Below are positions 26,117-33,857 of a stretch of DNA of 43,139 nt, one piece after another. The first letter of the stretch is position 1. Each line of letters opens with the position of its first letter. The stretch is taken from positions 1-43,139 of the forward strand of contig JAKAOS010000004.1 of the NCBI GenBank assembly GCA_021823165.1, given 5' to 3'. The position numbers and the translations under genes were made by a program. Under the pieces are notes generated by a model. The model saw only the letters and a list, made by a program, of their open reading frames with translations. It did not search any database and had not been told where the DNA came from. This DNA is from Actinomycetes bacterium (GTDB lineage Bacteria > Actinomycetota > Acidimicrobiia > Acidimicrobiales > JAKAOS01).

Positions 26117-26803
26117 TCAGACCGACGGCAGGGGAATGCTTGCCCCAATGGAGACCAGTCCCCCGACTTTGGCGGCTGTGGAGGAGACGGGGCCGGCAGA
26201 AAGGACAGACCCTCTGCCCTGCAGGATGGTTATCTGCCTCCCGAGCCTCATGGCGAGGGGGAGGGCTGCGGATCCAGTGGCCTCGTCTTCGCAGACTCCG
26301 ACCGCAGAGGCAAAGACGCGCACCCTTACGATTCCCTCCTCCCTGTCCATCCAAGCCCAGACGACCTCTGCTCCTTCGGCCTCCCCGGGGTGTTCGCCTT
26401 CCAGTTCGGCCACGCTCGTCACTTCACGGAAGGTCCAGGCCGGGCACCATTCCACTTCGGCGGTTATCGAACAGTGCGCACCGTCTGTTTCGAAGGGGAC
26501 CGCCCCCGCAGGGGGTGCGAGAAAGGGCGGGTCGAATCCGAGGCGTTTGAGCAGCCAGGCCGTGCCCACCAGCGGGTGGCCGGCAAAGGGCAACTCAACG
26601 GCGGGGGTGAAGATGCGCAGGGTGGCACTTGCCGGGTCGTCGATGAAGACGGTCTCCGAAAAGCCGAGTTCCGTGGCGATGCGCTGGCAGCTGTCGTTGG
26701 GAAGCCCAGAAGTGCCGAGCAGTACTCCGAGGGGGTTGCCGTATTGGCCATTGGCGTCGGTGAAGACGTTCAGCACTGTTACGTCCTCGGGCCGTTCGTT
26801 CAC
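26117..26803 (-). CDS. PhzF-family isomerase-like protein
   Basis: A PhzF/diaminopimelate-epimerase-fold protein. I choose the GTG at 26803 (228 aa), which has GGAGG 7 nt upstream; the track's ATG 26851 adds 16 residues. Family features are VLNVFTDANGQYGNPLGVLL, the catalytic-Glu block LGFSETVFI, RIFTPAVELPFAGHPLVGTAWLL and the C-terminal DEATGSAALPLAMRLG. PhzF itself isomerises a phenazine precursor, but most family members have unknown substrates, and no phenazine genes are present here. At ~228 residues it is slightly shorter than usual (~260-300). Confidence 0.88.
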   Translation of the reverse strand: MNERPEDVTVLNVFTDANGQYGNPLGVLLGTSGLPNDSCQRIATELGFSETVFIDDPASATLRIFTPAVELPFAGHPLVGTAWLLKRLGFDPPFLAPPAGAVPFETDGAHCSITAEVEWCPAWTFREVTSVAELEGEHPGEAEGAEVVWAWMDREEGIVRVRVFASAVGVCEDEATGSAALPLAMRLGRQITILQGRGSVLSAGPVSSTAAKVGGLVSIGASIPLPSV

Positions 26804-26841
26804 GGGATGTCCTCCAATGTCATGAGCTATGTGTGTCTCTC

Positions 26842-26959
26842 TTGGTTTCATGTAGCCGAATTACCAAGTGGTCGCTCCAGGCTAGCCGAAGAACTATTGG
26901 AGGCTAATCGCTATGTAAATATGGCTGGCTATCTTGCTACTCAAGGAGGGAAGAAGTGA
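26842..26959 (+). pseudogene. Possible truncated pyridoxamine-phosphate-oxidase-like N-terminus
   Basis: A frame ending at 26959 reads VAELPSGRSRLAEELLEANRYVNMAGYLATQGGKK. The block ELLEANRYVNMA resembles the start of pyridoxamine 5'-phosphate oxidase-fold proteins, but the similarity ends after about 30 residues and there is no good start codon. Base composition is lower in GC than in neighbouring genes. This is a weak call based on a short motif. Confidence 0.2.
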
Positions 26960-27159
26960 GAACAAGAGAATCTCACTTCGAAATCAAAATGACAGTTACT
27001 GCTTTCACCATACTTGCTTTTGCCATTGGCCTGGCAATCGCAGTCGGCATCCCTACGGTAGCTCTGTTCAGCCAGCAACGCGACGAAATACGCTCCAAAC
27101 TGCAAAAACGAACTTCTTCCGGTGCTCGGCCAGGTGGTGGTGGCCGGGTTGCCCTGTGA
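26956..27159 (+). CDS. Small single-pass membrane protein, unknown function
   Basis: A 67-residue frame with a GTG start at 26956 and a near-ideal Shine-Dalgarno sequence (AAGGAGG, 6-nt spacing). The protein has a charged N-terminus (MRTRESHFEIK), one hydrophobic helix at about residues 12-36 (TVTAFTILAFAIGLAIAVGIPTVALF) and a basic, glycine-rich tail. The local GC content is visibly lower than in flanking genes. I recognise no family. The strong initiation signal is the main reason to call it real. Confidence 0.5.
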   Translation: MRTRESHFEIKMTVTAFTILAFAIGLAIAVGIPTVALFSQQRDEIRSKLQKRTSSGARPGGGGRVAL

Positions 27160-27511
27160 TGGAGTGGTCAGTAGATCACCTCCATGTGACTAGAGAAGGA
27201 AAAGGACTTGAATTTCTTTCCCAAGAATCCAAGGACACCCCCTCCAAACCAATAGAGGGCATTCCGTAGTCGAGATTCCGTGGGCGCATAATGAACATGT
27301 GGAGATGATTATGGAACAGTGGCCCCAAGGAAACGTTTTGGCAAGAGATTGGTGATGCGACCCAGCAACCTCGGCACTGCGGCCTCGGCTGTGTCCGCTG
27401 CGCCGTGGTCGTTCCTGGGCCAACTTTGTGAGACCAGGTTTCTCAGCCGAAACGCAAAGGAATGCCGATGGAGCCCACGGCGTATCTTCCACGCCCATTT
27501 GGGGTCCTGGC

Positions 27512-27523
27512 AGGCTGCAGCCT
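27512..27523. promoter_or_regulatory. 12-bp palindrome AGGCTGCAGCCT, copy 1
   Basis: A perfect palindrome ending 6 bp before the GTG of repeat copy 1. The ndh copy has AGGCTGTAGCCT at the same place, so both arms are conserved and only the centre differs. It is a candidate operator or RNA hairpin near the ribosome-binding region. Confidence 0.35.
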
Positions 27524-27539
27524 CGGGGTGTGAGTGTCA

Positions 27540-27557
27540 CCGGCTCCTCTGAGCCGG
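27540..27557 (+). terminator. Terminator-like hairpin specific to repeat copy 1
   Basis: CCGGCT (27540-27545) pairs perfectly with AGCCGG (27552-27557) around a 6-nt loop, followed by CCCTAACCTCTTTT. The corresponding ndh sequence cannot form this stem because it differs at several positions. Terminator function is speculative. Confidence 0.3.
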
Positions 27558-27838
27558 CCCTAACCTCTTTTCGCCACCCACCGGAGATGCGATGATGCCC
27601 ACCACCTCCTCGGTGCTGCACTGCGCTCACGGCCGGTGCCGCACGAACGGCGAGCCGTAAAGGCATCGTTTCCCACACCCAGGCCCGCCGTGGGGACTTG
27701 GTGGGCACTGGTTAAAAACTCCTGTAGTGACGCCGGCCAACCAGGGCTGGCTTTCCCCGGTGCCGTCAAAGACCGCCCGGGGGAAAGGACGGCAAAACTT
27801 GCGCCGAGGACTCCCAGGAGGCCGACCCACCCCGGCGA

Positions 27839-28684
27839 TTATTGGTCGCGGCTGTTGGTCATCGACACCTCTGTAAGCCCGTAGGGACCAGGCCAGGTTT
27901 CCACGACGCTGGTCCCGTCGCTGAGCAAAGATGCTGGCGTCGTGCGGAGCGGAGCGGAACGGAACGACAGATCCAGACTCTGCAGCCACTCCAGGTCGGC
28001 CAGGACCGACCTTGCCATGTCGTGGATTAGCTGCTGGACCGACCGTGAGCTTCGGTCTGCGAACGAGGAGGTGAGCGCCTCGGTGACCAGATCGGCCACT
28101 GCCTGGTCCGTCGCTGGCAGCGACCGGAGAAGCCAGCGTGCGTCCAATCTTCCCGCCAGCGGCCGGTCACTCGCCTCTGACTGGGTCGTGAGCGGGTCCC
28201 GGTAGAACCCGGCGAAGGCACTTCCCGCGGTACTGAACAGGCCCAGGTCGCAGATGGATCCCCCTAAGAGCACGGGCCGACCGCTTCGGAGGTCAGCCCG
28301 TGCCGAACTGGCGGGCCCGCGGTCAGCCCACGATCGGGTCCCGATGGCTTTCCAGTTGGACACCTCCACCTCGACCACGGCCCGATCGAATGCCGGATTG
28401 GCCTGAAGCACCCGCTCGGCGGTGCCGGCCGCCACCTGTTCGATCGACGTTCCCTTCCAGGTTGCGCACTCGGCAAGAGCGTGCAACCGGAGGGTGTCGC
28501 TTGGGAGCACCGAAGAGTTGTCACCCTCGGTGAATGAAGCCATGAAGTCCCCCTCCACCGCAATGGAGAAGCGAGCGTCGAGGAGAGAACCGGGCCCGGA
28601 TCTGCTCCAGGCCATCACCGAAAAAGCGTCCTTGCCGTAGCGGGCAGCCGTGACCTGGCCGGGGGGTGGCTCGATGCTGTTCAC
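27839..28684 (-). CDS. Divergent urate oxidase (uricase)-family protein lacking key catalytic residues
   Basis: I start at GTG 28684 (281 aa, VNSIEPPPGQVTAARYGKD); the track start at 28780 would overrun the divergent gene. Uricase features include AARYGKD with the catalytic Lys (K18), TEGDNSSVLPSDT, the second-half block TAGSAFAGFYRDPLTTQSEASDRPLAGRLDARW, SVQQ in the substrate pocket and the terminal YGLTEVSMTN. From memory of fungal uricase, the MA..ILA helix aligns without gaps to MARSVLADLEW, and the catalytic Asn-x-His then falls on SAP. The Thr of the triad is Ser (PSD). So His and Asn appear absent and normal urate oxidation is doubtful. The gene diverges from the transporter operon. 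Confidence 0.75.
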   Translation of the reverse strand: MNSIEPPPGQVTAARYGKDAFSVMAWSRSGPGSLLDARFSIAVEGDFMASFTEGDNSSVLPSDTLRLHALAECATWKGTSIEQVAAGTAERVLQANPAFDRAVVEVEVSNWKAIGTRSWADRGPASSARADLRSGRPVLLGGSICDLGLFSTAGSAFAGFYRDPLTTQSEASDRPLAGRLDARWLLRSLPATDQAVADLVTEALTSSFADRSSRSVQQLIHDMARSVLADLEWLQSLDLSFRSAPLRTTPASLLSDGTSVVETWPGPYGLTEVSMTNSRDQ

Positions 28685-28690
28685 GCCGCA

Positions 28691-28765
28691 GAAACCTTTC
28701 GTTACAAGGCCGAAACAACCTGTCTTTACTCTTCTGTAGACAAAAAATAACCGAAGGAGAGGCAT
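28691..28765. promoter_or_regulatory. Divergent promoter/operator region of the N-heterocycle cluster
   Basis: The ~80 bp between the uricase-like GTG (28684) and the binding-protein GTG (28766) must hold both promoters. It contains TGTAGACA (28735-28742), a TGT-N2-ACA dyad like the cores of GntR-family operators, within a wider TGTCT...AGACA inverted repeat (28721-28742). There is also TTTCG-N9-CGAAA at about 28697-28715. AAGGAGAG precedes the GTG at 28766. The GntR regulator encoded in the operon is the obvious candidate binder; this is inference. Confidence 0.4.
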
Positions 28766-29887
28766 GTGACCATCGATCATCCGGCCCCGGCCTATGGCTC
28801 CCGTCCGTTTTCCAGGCGTTCCTTCCTCGGCCGCGGCCTGCAGGGAGTGGCGGCAGTCGGGATGGCCGGGGTGGGTGCCTCCCTGCTGGCTGCGTGCGGA
28901 TCGTCTTCGACCAAGGCGTCGTCGACGGGATCGGGCGGTTCGACCGCCACTGGCGGGGCGTCTTTAACTTCGGTCGCCATCCAGTACTGCTACCTGCTCA
29001 ATGTGCAGTTCGCGGGTAGCTTCTTCGCCAGCGTCAACGGCTACTACAAAGCCGACGGACTGTCGGTGCAGCTCATTCCGGGTGGGCCCAGCCTGGCCCC
29101 AGAGCCCGTCGTGGCATCGGGCAAGGCCCTAATCGGCGTCACCCACACCGCGGAGGCCGTGTCGGCGATCCTCAACGGAGCGCCTCTCAAGATCATCGGC
29201 GCAACCTTTCAGACCAACCCCACCTGTATTGCGTCGCGTGCCTCTGCGCCCCTGAAGGTGCCCACGGACATGTACGGCAAAAAGATCGGGATAAGCGACA
29301 CAAACCAGCCCATCTGGCAGTCCTTCGTCAAGGCAAACGGTCTTGACGTGTCCAAGATCAACGTCGTCACCGTCGGCTTCGACGTGACCTCCCTGGCGTC
29401 GGGTGAGATCGATGGGCTCATGGCCTTTGCCCCTAACGAGCCGACCATCCTCAAGCTGAAGGGGGTCGACACCTACGCGATGCTCCTCAGCGACTTTCAT
29501 TATCCCTTGATGGAGGACCTTTACATAGCAAGGGCCAGCGACGTGGCGGACCCAAACAAAGCCAAGCTTCTCGCTGCTGTCATGAAGGCTGAATCGCTTG
29601 GCTGGAGCGACGTCATCAAGGACCCGAACAAGGCGGCCGAACTGGCGGTAAACAAGTTCGGAAAGGGCCTCGGTCTCAGTCTGGCCCAGCAGAAACTGGA
29701 TGCCGCCGCGCAGAATGCCTTCATCCACGACGCCGATACCGCAGCCCACGGACTGTTCTGGATGACCGAGCAGAAGATTGCCAGCACCATCGCCTCCCTG
29801 GCCCTGGGCGGGGTCAAGGCTCGGTCATCGATGTTCACCAACTCCGTGTTGGCAGAGGTTTACAAAGGTGGGAGCGTCCCGGCGTGA
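28766..29887 (+). CDS. NitT/TauT-type ABC substrate-binding lipoprotein with Tat signal
   Basis: First gene of the operon, starting at GTG 28766 after AAGGAGAG. The 373-residue protein has a twin-arginine signal (FSRRSFLGRGL) and a lipobox (GASLLAACG) at about residue 45, so it is probably exported folded and lipid-anchored. The mature part resembles NMT1/SsuA-like binding proteins for small organic N or S compounds: VAIQYCYLLNVQFAGSFFASVNGYYKADGLSVQLIPGG, then a conserved KKIGISDTNQPIWQSFVKANGLD. It overlaps the ATPase gene by 4 bp (GTGA). The neighbouring hydrolases suggest a nitrogen heterocycle or ureide as ligand. Confidence 0.88.
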   Translation: MTIDHPAPAYGSRPFSRRSFLGRGLQGVAAVGMAGVGASLLAACGSSSTKASSTGSGGSTATGGASLTSVAIQYCYLLNVQFAGSFFASVNGYYKADGLSVQLIPGGPSLAPEPVVASGKALIGVTHTAEAVSAILNGAPLKIIGATFQTNPTCIASRASAPLKVPTDMYGKKIGISDTNQPIWQSFVKANGLDVSKINVVTVGFDVTSLASGEIDGLMAFAPNEPTILKLKGVDTYAMLLSDFHYPLMEDLYIARASDVADPNKAKLLAAVMKAESLGWSDVIKDPNKAAELAVNKFGKGLGLSLAQQKLDAAAQNAFIHDADTAAHGLFWMTEQKIASTIASLALGGVKARSSMFTNSVLAEVYKGGSVPA

Positions 29888-30717
29888 AGGTGGCAACCCC
29901 AAAGGTGTTGCCCGAGGGCCGTTCCCCGGTCGGAGCCGGTCTCTCCCTTTCCGGGGTAACCAAGACCTTTGGGCACCGCCATGAACGGGTGGAGGCCCTG
30001 CGGTCGTTGTCGCTAGAGACCGGGGAGGGGTCTTTTGTGGCACTCCTCGGGCCATCTGGTTGCGGCAAGTCCACCGTGCTTCGGATGATCGCCGGCCTCG
30101 AGAATCCGACCAGCGGGCGCATCTCCGTGCACGGCGATTCCCCCCTGGCCGTGAGAGGCCGGCACCAGATGGGCGTGGCCTTCCAGGACCCGGCCCTTCT
30201 CCCGTGGCGTAGCGTGGAGTCCAATATCCGGCTGCCCTTCGAGGTGGCCGGCAGACCGGCGGACGACGCGCTGGTGGACGGCTTGATCGATCTGGTCGGC
30301 CTTAGGGGTTTCGAAAAGGCCCGGCCGGGGCAACTTTCGGGTGGCATGCGCCAGCGGGTGGCCATCGCCCGGGCCCTGGTCCTCGAGCCGGTTCTGTTGC
30401 TCCTCGACGAGCCTTTCGGGGCCCTCGATGAGATGACGCGGCAACGGATGAACGTGGAGCTGCAGCGGATCTGGATGAAGCAGGCAACCACGACCCTGCT
30501 GGTCACCCACTCCATTTCAGAGGCCGTGTTCCTAGCCGACCGGGTGGTCGTGTTGAGTCCTCGCCCGGGCCGCATCGTCGAGGACTTTCATGTGCCTTTC
30601 GGGCGCCCGCGCGGCGTTGAGCTGCTCTCCTCATTGGACTTTCATCAGGCCTGCGACCATCTGAGCACGGTGCTGTTCAGTTCGATCGGGGGCCTGGGAG
30701 AGAACGGTCCCGGGTGA
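29884..30717 (+). CDS. NitT/TauT-type ABC transporter ATP-binding protein
   Basis: A 277-residue ATPase of the SsuB/TauB/NrtD family that energises the transporter. Walker A is GPSGCGKST, the Q-loop AFQDPALLPWRSV is the hallmark of this subfamily, the signature is LSGGMRQRVAIARAL, Walker B is LLLLDEPFGALDEMTR and the H-loop is LLVTHSISEAVFLADRV. The GTG start at 29884 overlaps the binding-protein stop and its own stop overlaps the permease start at 30714, giving tight translational coupling. Confidence 0.93.
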   Translation: MKVATPKVLPEGRSPVGAGLSLSGVTKTFGHRHERVEALRSLSLETGEGSFVALLGPSGCGKSTVLRMIAGLENPTSGRISVHGDSPLAVRGRHQMGVAFQDPALLPWRSVESNIRLPFEVAGRPADDALVDGLIDLVGLRGFEKARPGQLSGGMRQRVAIARALVLEPVLLLLDEPFGALDEMTRQRMNVELQRIWMKQATTTLLVTHSISEAVFLADRVVVLSPRPGRIVEDFHVPFGRPRGVELLSSLDFHQACDHLSTVLFSSIGGLGENGPG

Positions 30718-32309
30718 TCCAGGCTCTGGGTGTATCGGCCCGGATTCCGGTGTCCAGGCAACTGCGCCGTCACGCCCGCTCGGTCGGGCTGGCAGCGGTG
30801 CTCCTAGTGGTCTGGGAGTTGCTGGCCGTGACCGTTTTTTCCGGGCGGTTCGTAGTGCCGACGCCGACCTCGGTGGCTGGCACCGCCTGGGCCAACCACT
30901 TCTTCTACACCGATCTGGTGGTCACCCTCAACATCTCGTGGAAGGGCTGGCTTATCGGTAACGGAGCGGCGCTGCTCCTGGCTGCCGTATCGCTCATCGT
31001 TCCGGCCACCGAGAGCGCGCTCATTACCTTGGGGGTCGCCACCTACTGCGTCCCGACCATCGCGGTTGGGCCGCTTCTCGTCGTTGTCTACGGGCCGACC
31101 GGGGCGAAGATTGCCATGTCGGCGCTCTCGGTATTGTTCGTCACCCTGGTTGCAGCCGTAACGGGGCTGCGGGCCGCGCCGAGGGCGACTTTGGAGATGG
31201 TGACGGTCATGGGCGGCGGCCGGTGGAAACAGCTAGTCAAGGTTCGGGCCCGCGCCAGTTTGCCCATGCTTGCGAGCGGCATGAGTATCTCTGCGCCCGC
31301 TGCCATTCTCGGCACGATGATCGGGGATTACCTGGGCGGTGCCAAGGGTTTGGGAGTGATAATGCTCCAGGCGCAGCAGCAGCTGGCCGTCAGCCGGACG
31401 TGGTCTATCGCCGCCGTGTCGACAGTGGTGTGCGGCCTGGCTTTTGCGGCCACCATGGCGATCGCCCGGCGGGTATCGGCCGGCGTGGAGCCGGCGCTCG
31501 ACTCGGCCATCCACCCCACCCCGCTCCGGCGGGGCCTGGCCGGGGTGGCCATCGGCGCGGCCCGGGTGGTGGCCGTGGTGCTGTTCGGCCTGGTGATGTG
31601 GGAGATCCTCGTCCGCTCCAGTGGGCTGTCCTCCTATTTCGTGAAGTCCCCCTTGGACGTGTGGCAGTACTGCGTCAGTGGTCCCGGCTCCGCGACCCAT
31701 CGAAGCGAGTTGATCCATGGCCTCATTCGGACCGCTTCGGACGCGGGGCTGGGATGGTTGGCCGGGACCGTTGCGGCGGTCCTGGCGGCGGGAATCCTGA
31801 TTGTGGCCCCAACCCTGGCTGCGGCCGTCATGCCTTTTGTCATCGTGATGCGGTCGGTGCCACTTATCGCCATGACTCCGCTGATCGGACTCGTTTTCGG
31901 GCGGGGTTTACTCGGCGTTACCCTCATTGCCGCCATGGTCACCTTCGTCCCGTCGCTGGTGACCATCGTCGAGGGCCTGCGGTCCGCCCCAGCTGCGGCC
32001 ACCGATCTCATCGAATGCCTAGGTGGAAGACGGCTCACCACACTGGTAAAGGTCCGGATGCCCTTTGCCATGCCGGCGCTGTTCGCCGCGGCCAAGATCT
32101 CCATGCCCGGCGCGATCCTCGGGTCCGTACTTGCAGAGTGGCTGATTACCGGGCATGGAATCGGCCATGCCATGGCTTACGACGTGATATCCAGTAATTT
32201 TTCAAACCTTTGGGCGTCCATCGCCGTCATCCTCGTGATGTCCTTGGTCCTCTACTTCTTCGTCGGTTCGATTGAGACTGGCATCCGGCGCCGGGTGCAT
32301 GCAGCGTGA
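30714..32309 (+). CDS. ABC permease with two fused membrane domains (NitT/TauT type)
   Basis: A 531-residue permease, about twice the usual ~260 residues. It contains two similar halves: the first from about residue 25 (LLVVWELLAVTVFSGRFVVPTPTSV) with coupling loop GGGRWKQLVKVRARASLPMLASGMSISAPAAILG, the second from about residue 285 (VVLFGLVMWEILVRSSGLSSYFVKSPLDVW) with GGRRLTTLVKVRMPFAMPALFAAAKISMPGAILG. Each half has the SsuC/TauC-type membrane domain, so one polypeptide supplies the whole channel where this family normally uses a homodimer. The halves are clearly diverged. Start and stop overlap the neighbours by 4 bp. Confidence 0.9.
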   Translation: MIQALGVSARIPVSRQLRRHARSVGLAAVLLVVWELLAVTVFSGRFVVPTPTSVAGTAWANHFFYTDLVVTLNISWKGWLIGNGAALLLAAVSLIVPATESALITLGVATYCVPTIAVGPLLVVVYGPTGAKIAMSALSVLFVTLVAAVTGLRAAPRATLEMVTVMGGGRWKQLVKVRARASLPMLASGMSISAPAAILGTMIGDYLGGAKGLGVIMLQAQQQLAVSRTWSIAAVSTVVCGLAFAATMAIARRVSAGVEPALDSAIHPTPLRRGLAGVAIGAARVVAVVLFGLVMWEILVRSSGLSSYFVKSPLDVWQYCVSGPGSATHRSELIHGLIRTASDAGLGWLAGTVAAVLAAGILIVAPTLAAAVMPFVIVMRSVPLIAMTPLIGLVFGRGLLGVTLIAAMVTFVPSLVTIVEGLRSAPAAATDLIECLGGRRLTTLVKVRMPFAMPALFAAAKISMPGAILGSVLAEWLITGHGIGHAMAYDVISSNFSNLWASIAVILVMSLVLYFFVGSIETGIRRRVHAA

Positions 32310-33781
32310 CCGGGACCCCGACTTCGAACCGCCCTGCCGCCAAGCCCGTGCTGCTCCCGCCGACAGAACCTGTTGGCTGGCCGGCTTGGCGGCTGCGTGA
32401 CGAGGCGGTCCGGGGGGCCTTGTCGGTCGAGGAGATCGTTACAGCTCACCAGGAACGCCTGGCTGACATCGATCCCTGGCTCAACGCAACCACCGCCGTG
32501 GCCGCTGAGTCAGCCATCGTCGAAGCACGCGCCCTCGACGGCCAGCTCCGTGCGAAAAGCCAGCCCGGCCCGCTGTTCGGGGTTCCCATCACGGTAAAAG
32601 ATGTCATCGCTGTTGCTGGTTATCCGGTGACGCTCGGCTCGGCGCGCTTCGTCGGCAACGCGGCAGTTCGCGACGCGGCATCCGTTGCCATTCTGAGACG
32701 GGCCGGGGCCGTCGTGATCGCCAAGACCAACTGCCCGGAGTTCGCATTCGGGGTGACGACGGATAATGCCGCCTTCGGGGCGACGCGGAGCCCCTGGGGA
32801 AGCCACAGCCCCGGAGGGTCCTCCGGCGGGGAGGCGGCGCTGCTCAGCGCTGGCGCATCGGCTGTGGGCTTGGGAACCGACTACGGCGGTTCCGTCCGCT
32901 GGCCGGCACAGTGCTGCGGGGTGCTCGGGCTGCGCCCCGCCGTGGATTCTTTGGAAGGTGCCGGGCAGTTGCCGGGCCCGGGCGGCAACATGGACGGTCT
33001 ATTCGGCCCGCCCGGAGCGGACCGGTCGGTGCAGAGTCGTCTGCAGGTACCAGGTCCCCTTGCGCGCACCGCTCGGGACTTGGCTATCGTGTGGTCGCTT
33101 CTGGCACGGCCTATAGGAATTCCCTCCTCCCCTGCCCCGGCCTTCGGTGCTCTGCAGCTGCCCGGCCCGGTCGGCTGGGTCTGGACGCTGGACTCCCAGG
33201 AGCCAGATCCACAGGTGACTGCGGCGCTGTTTTCGGTGGTGAAGCTGCTGGCCTCCCTCGGAGTGCCGACCGTAGAGATGCCCGGAGCGCTCGACGGACT
33301 TCACGATCTGTTCAACCGGCTGCGCTCCACCGACGCGCTGGTTGATCTCAAGGCGGCGATCGGAGACGGCGGGGAGATGATCGAGGAGCATTCGCACCGC
33401 CTGCTTTCGGCTGCACCGTCTTCGGGCGCCGACCCTGCCCCGCTGTGGGCAGAACTGGGCCTCCGGCGCCAGCAGATGGGGGCCCTGTTGGAGCGGACAC
33501 CACTGCTGATTTGCCCGGTGGCCCCGGTCGATGCGTGCGACATGGACGGAACCGCAGTTGTGGGCGGAGAGACCGTCAGCGGATTCGATCTGATGACCTA
33601 TTGCCGCGCGGTAAGCGCACTTGGTTTTCCCGCTCTCAGCGTGCCCTGTGGTCTGGACCATGCGGGGCTGCCGGTATCGGTTCAGATCGTCTGCGCTCCC
33701 GGCAGGGAATCCCTGCTCTTTTCACTGGCCGTCGCACTCGAGGAGCACGGCGGCGGCTACCAGAGCCCTCCATGGCTGTAA
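32306..33781 (+). CDS. Amidase-signature family hydrolase
   Basis: A 491-residue amidase of the AS family with a Ser-cisSer-Lys triad: Lys98 in FGVPITVKDVIAVAG, the glycine/serine-rich block SPGGSSGGEAALLSAGASAVGLGTDYGGSVRWPAQCCGVLGLRPA with the cis-Ser in GGSSGG and the nucleophile in GGSVR. GTDYGGSVRWPAQ replaces the commoner GSDIGGSIRIPA. AS enzymes next to ring-opening amidohydrolases include biuret-type hydrolases (AtzE) and the amidase-type ureidomalonase of oxidative pyrimidine breakdown, so hydrolysis of a ring-opened ureide or biuret-like product is plausible. The start is GTG at 32306, overlapping the permease stop. Confidence 0.92.
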   Translation: MTGTPTSNRPAAKPVLLPPTEPVGWPAWRLRDEAVRGALSVEEIVTAHQERLADIDPWLNATTAVAAESAIVEARALDGQLRAKSQPGPLFGVPITVKDVIAVAGYPVTLGSARFVGNAAVRDAASVAILRRAGAVVIAKTNCPEFAFGVTTDNAAFGATRSPWGSHSPGGSSGGEAALLSAGASAVGLGTDYGGSVRWPAQCCGVLGLRPAVDSLEGAGQLPGPGGNMDGLFGPPGADRSVQSRLQVPGPLARTARDLAIVWSLLARPIGIPSSPAPAFGALQLPGPVGWVWTLDSQEPDPQVTAALFSVVKLLASLGVPTVEMPGALDGLHDLFNRLRSTDALVDLKAAIGDGGEMIEEHSHRLLSAAPSSGADPAPLWAELGLRRQQMGALLERTPLLICPVAPVDACDMDGTAVVGGETVSGFDLMTYCRAVSALGFPALSVPCGLDHAGLPVSVQIVCAPGRESLLFSLAVALEEHGGGYQSPPWL

Positions 33782-33804
33782 CAAGTTCCATGGCTGTAAC
33801 AAGT
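33769..33804 (+). repeat. 18-bp tandem duplication at the amidase stop
   Basis: TCCATGGCTGTAACAAGT occurs twice in exact tandem (33769-33786 and 33787-33804). The first copy encodes the last codons SMAV-like end (PWL*) and contains the TAA stop used by the amidase; the second lies in the 76-bp gap before the next gene. It appears to be a recent replication-slippage event. Confidence 0.9.
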
Positions 33805-33857
33805 GTTGTCAAGGCCGGTAACCAAGCAGCCGGTGAGTCGAAACAAGAGGGGGATCA

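Larger units (their letters stand above)
27471..27584 (+). repeat. 114-bp repeat, copy 1 (degenerate ndh promoter/start region)
   Basis: This aligns without gaps to 37032-37145, with about 12 differences by eye (about 89% identity). The upstream 60 bp, covering what is the ndh leader in copy 2, differ at only two positions. The GTG start is conserved at 27530 and the frame gives MSVTGSSEPALTSFRHPPEMR before TGA at 27593, against MSATDSSDPALTSSPRPPAAA in NDH-2. It looks like a duplicated ndh start region that lost its gene. Confidence 0.85.
27160..27838. other. Gene-poor stretch containing a degenerate ndh-leader copy
   Basis: About 680 bp without a convincing full gene. The first ~190 bp are comparatively AT-rich and contain only very short frames. 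The 114-bp repeat at 27471-27584 is annotated separately. The remainder up to the uricase-like stop shows no recognisable protein or RNA. Confidence 0.5.

Noticed and set aside
25637-26959. 440-aa plus-strand ORF opposite the binding protein and PhzF genes
   Set aside because: Antisense shadow; only its last ~35 residues, outside those genes, were considered further, as a possible remnant.
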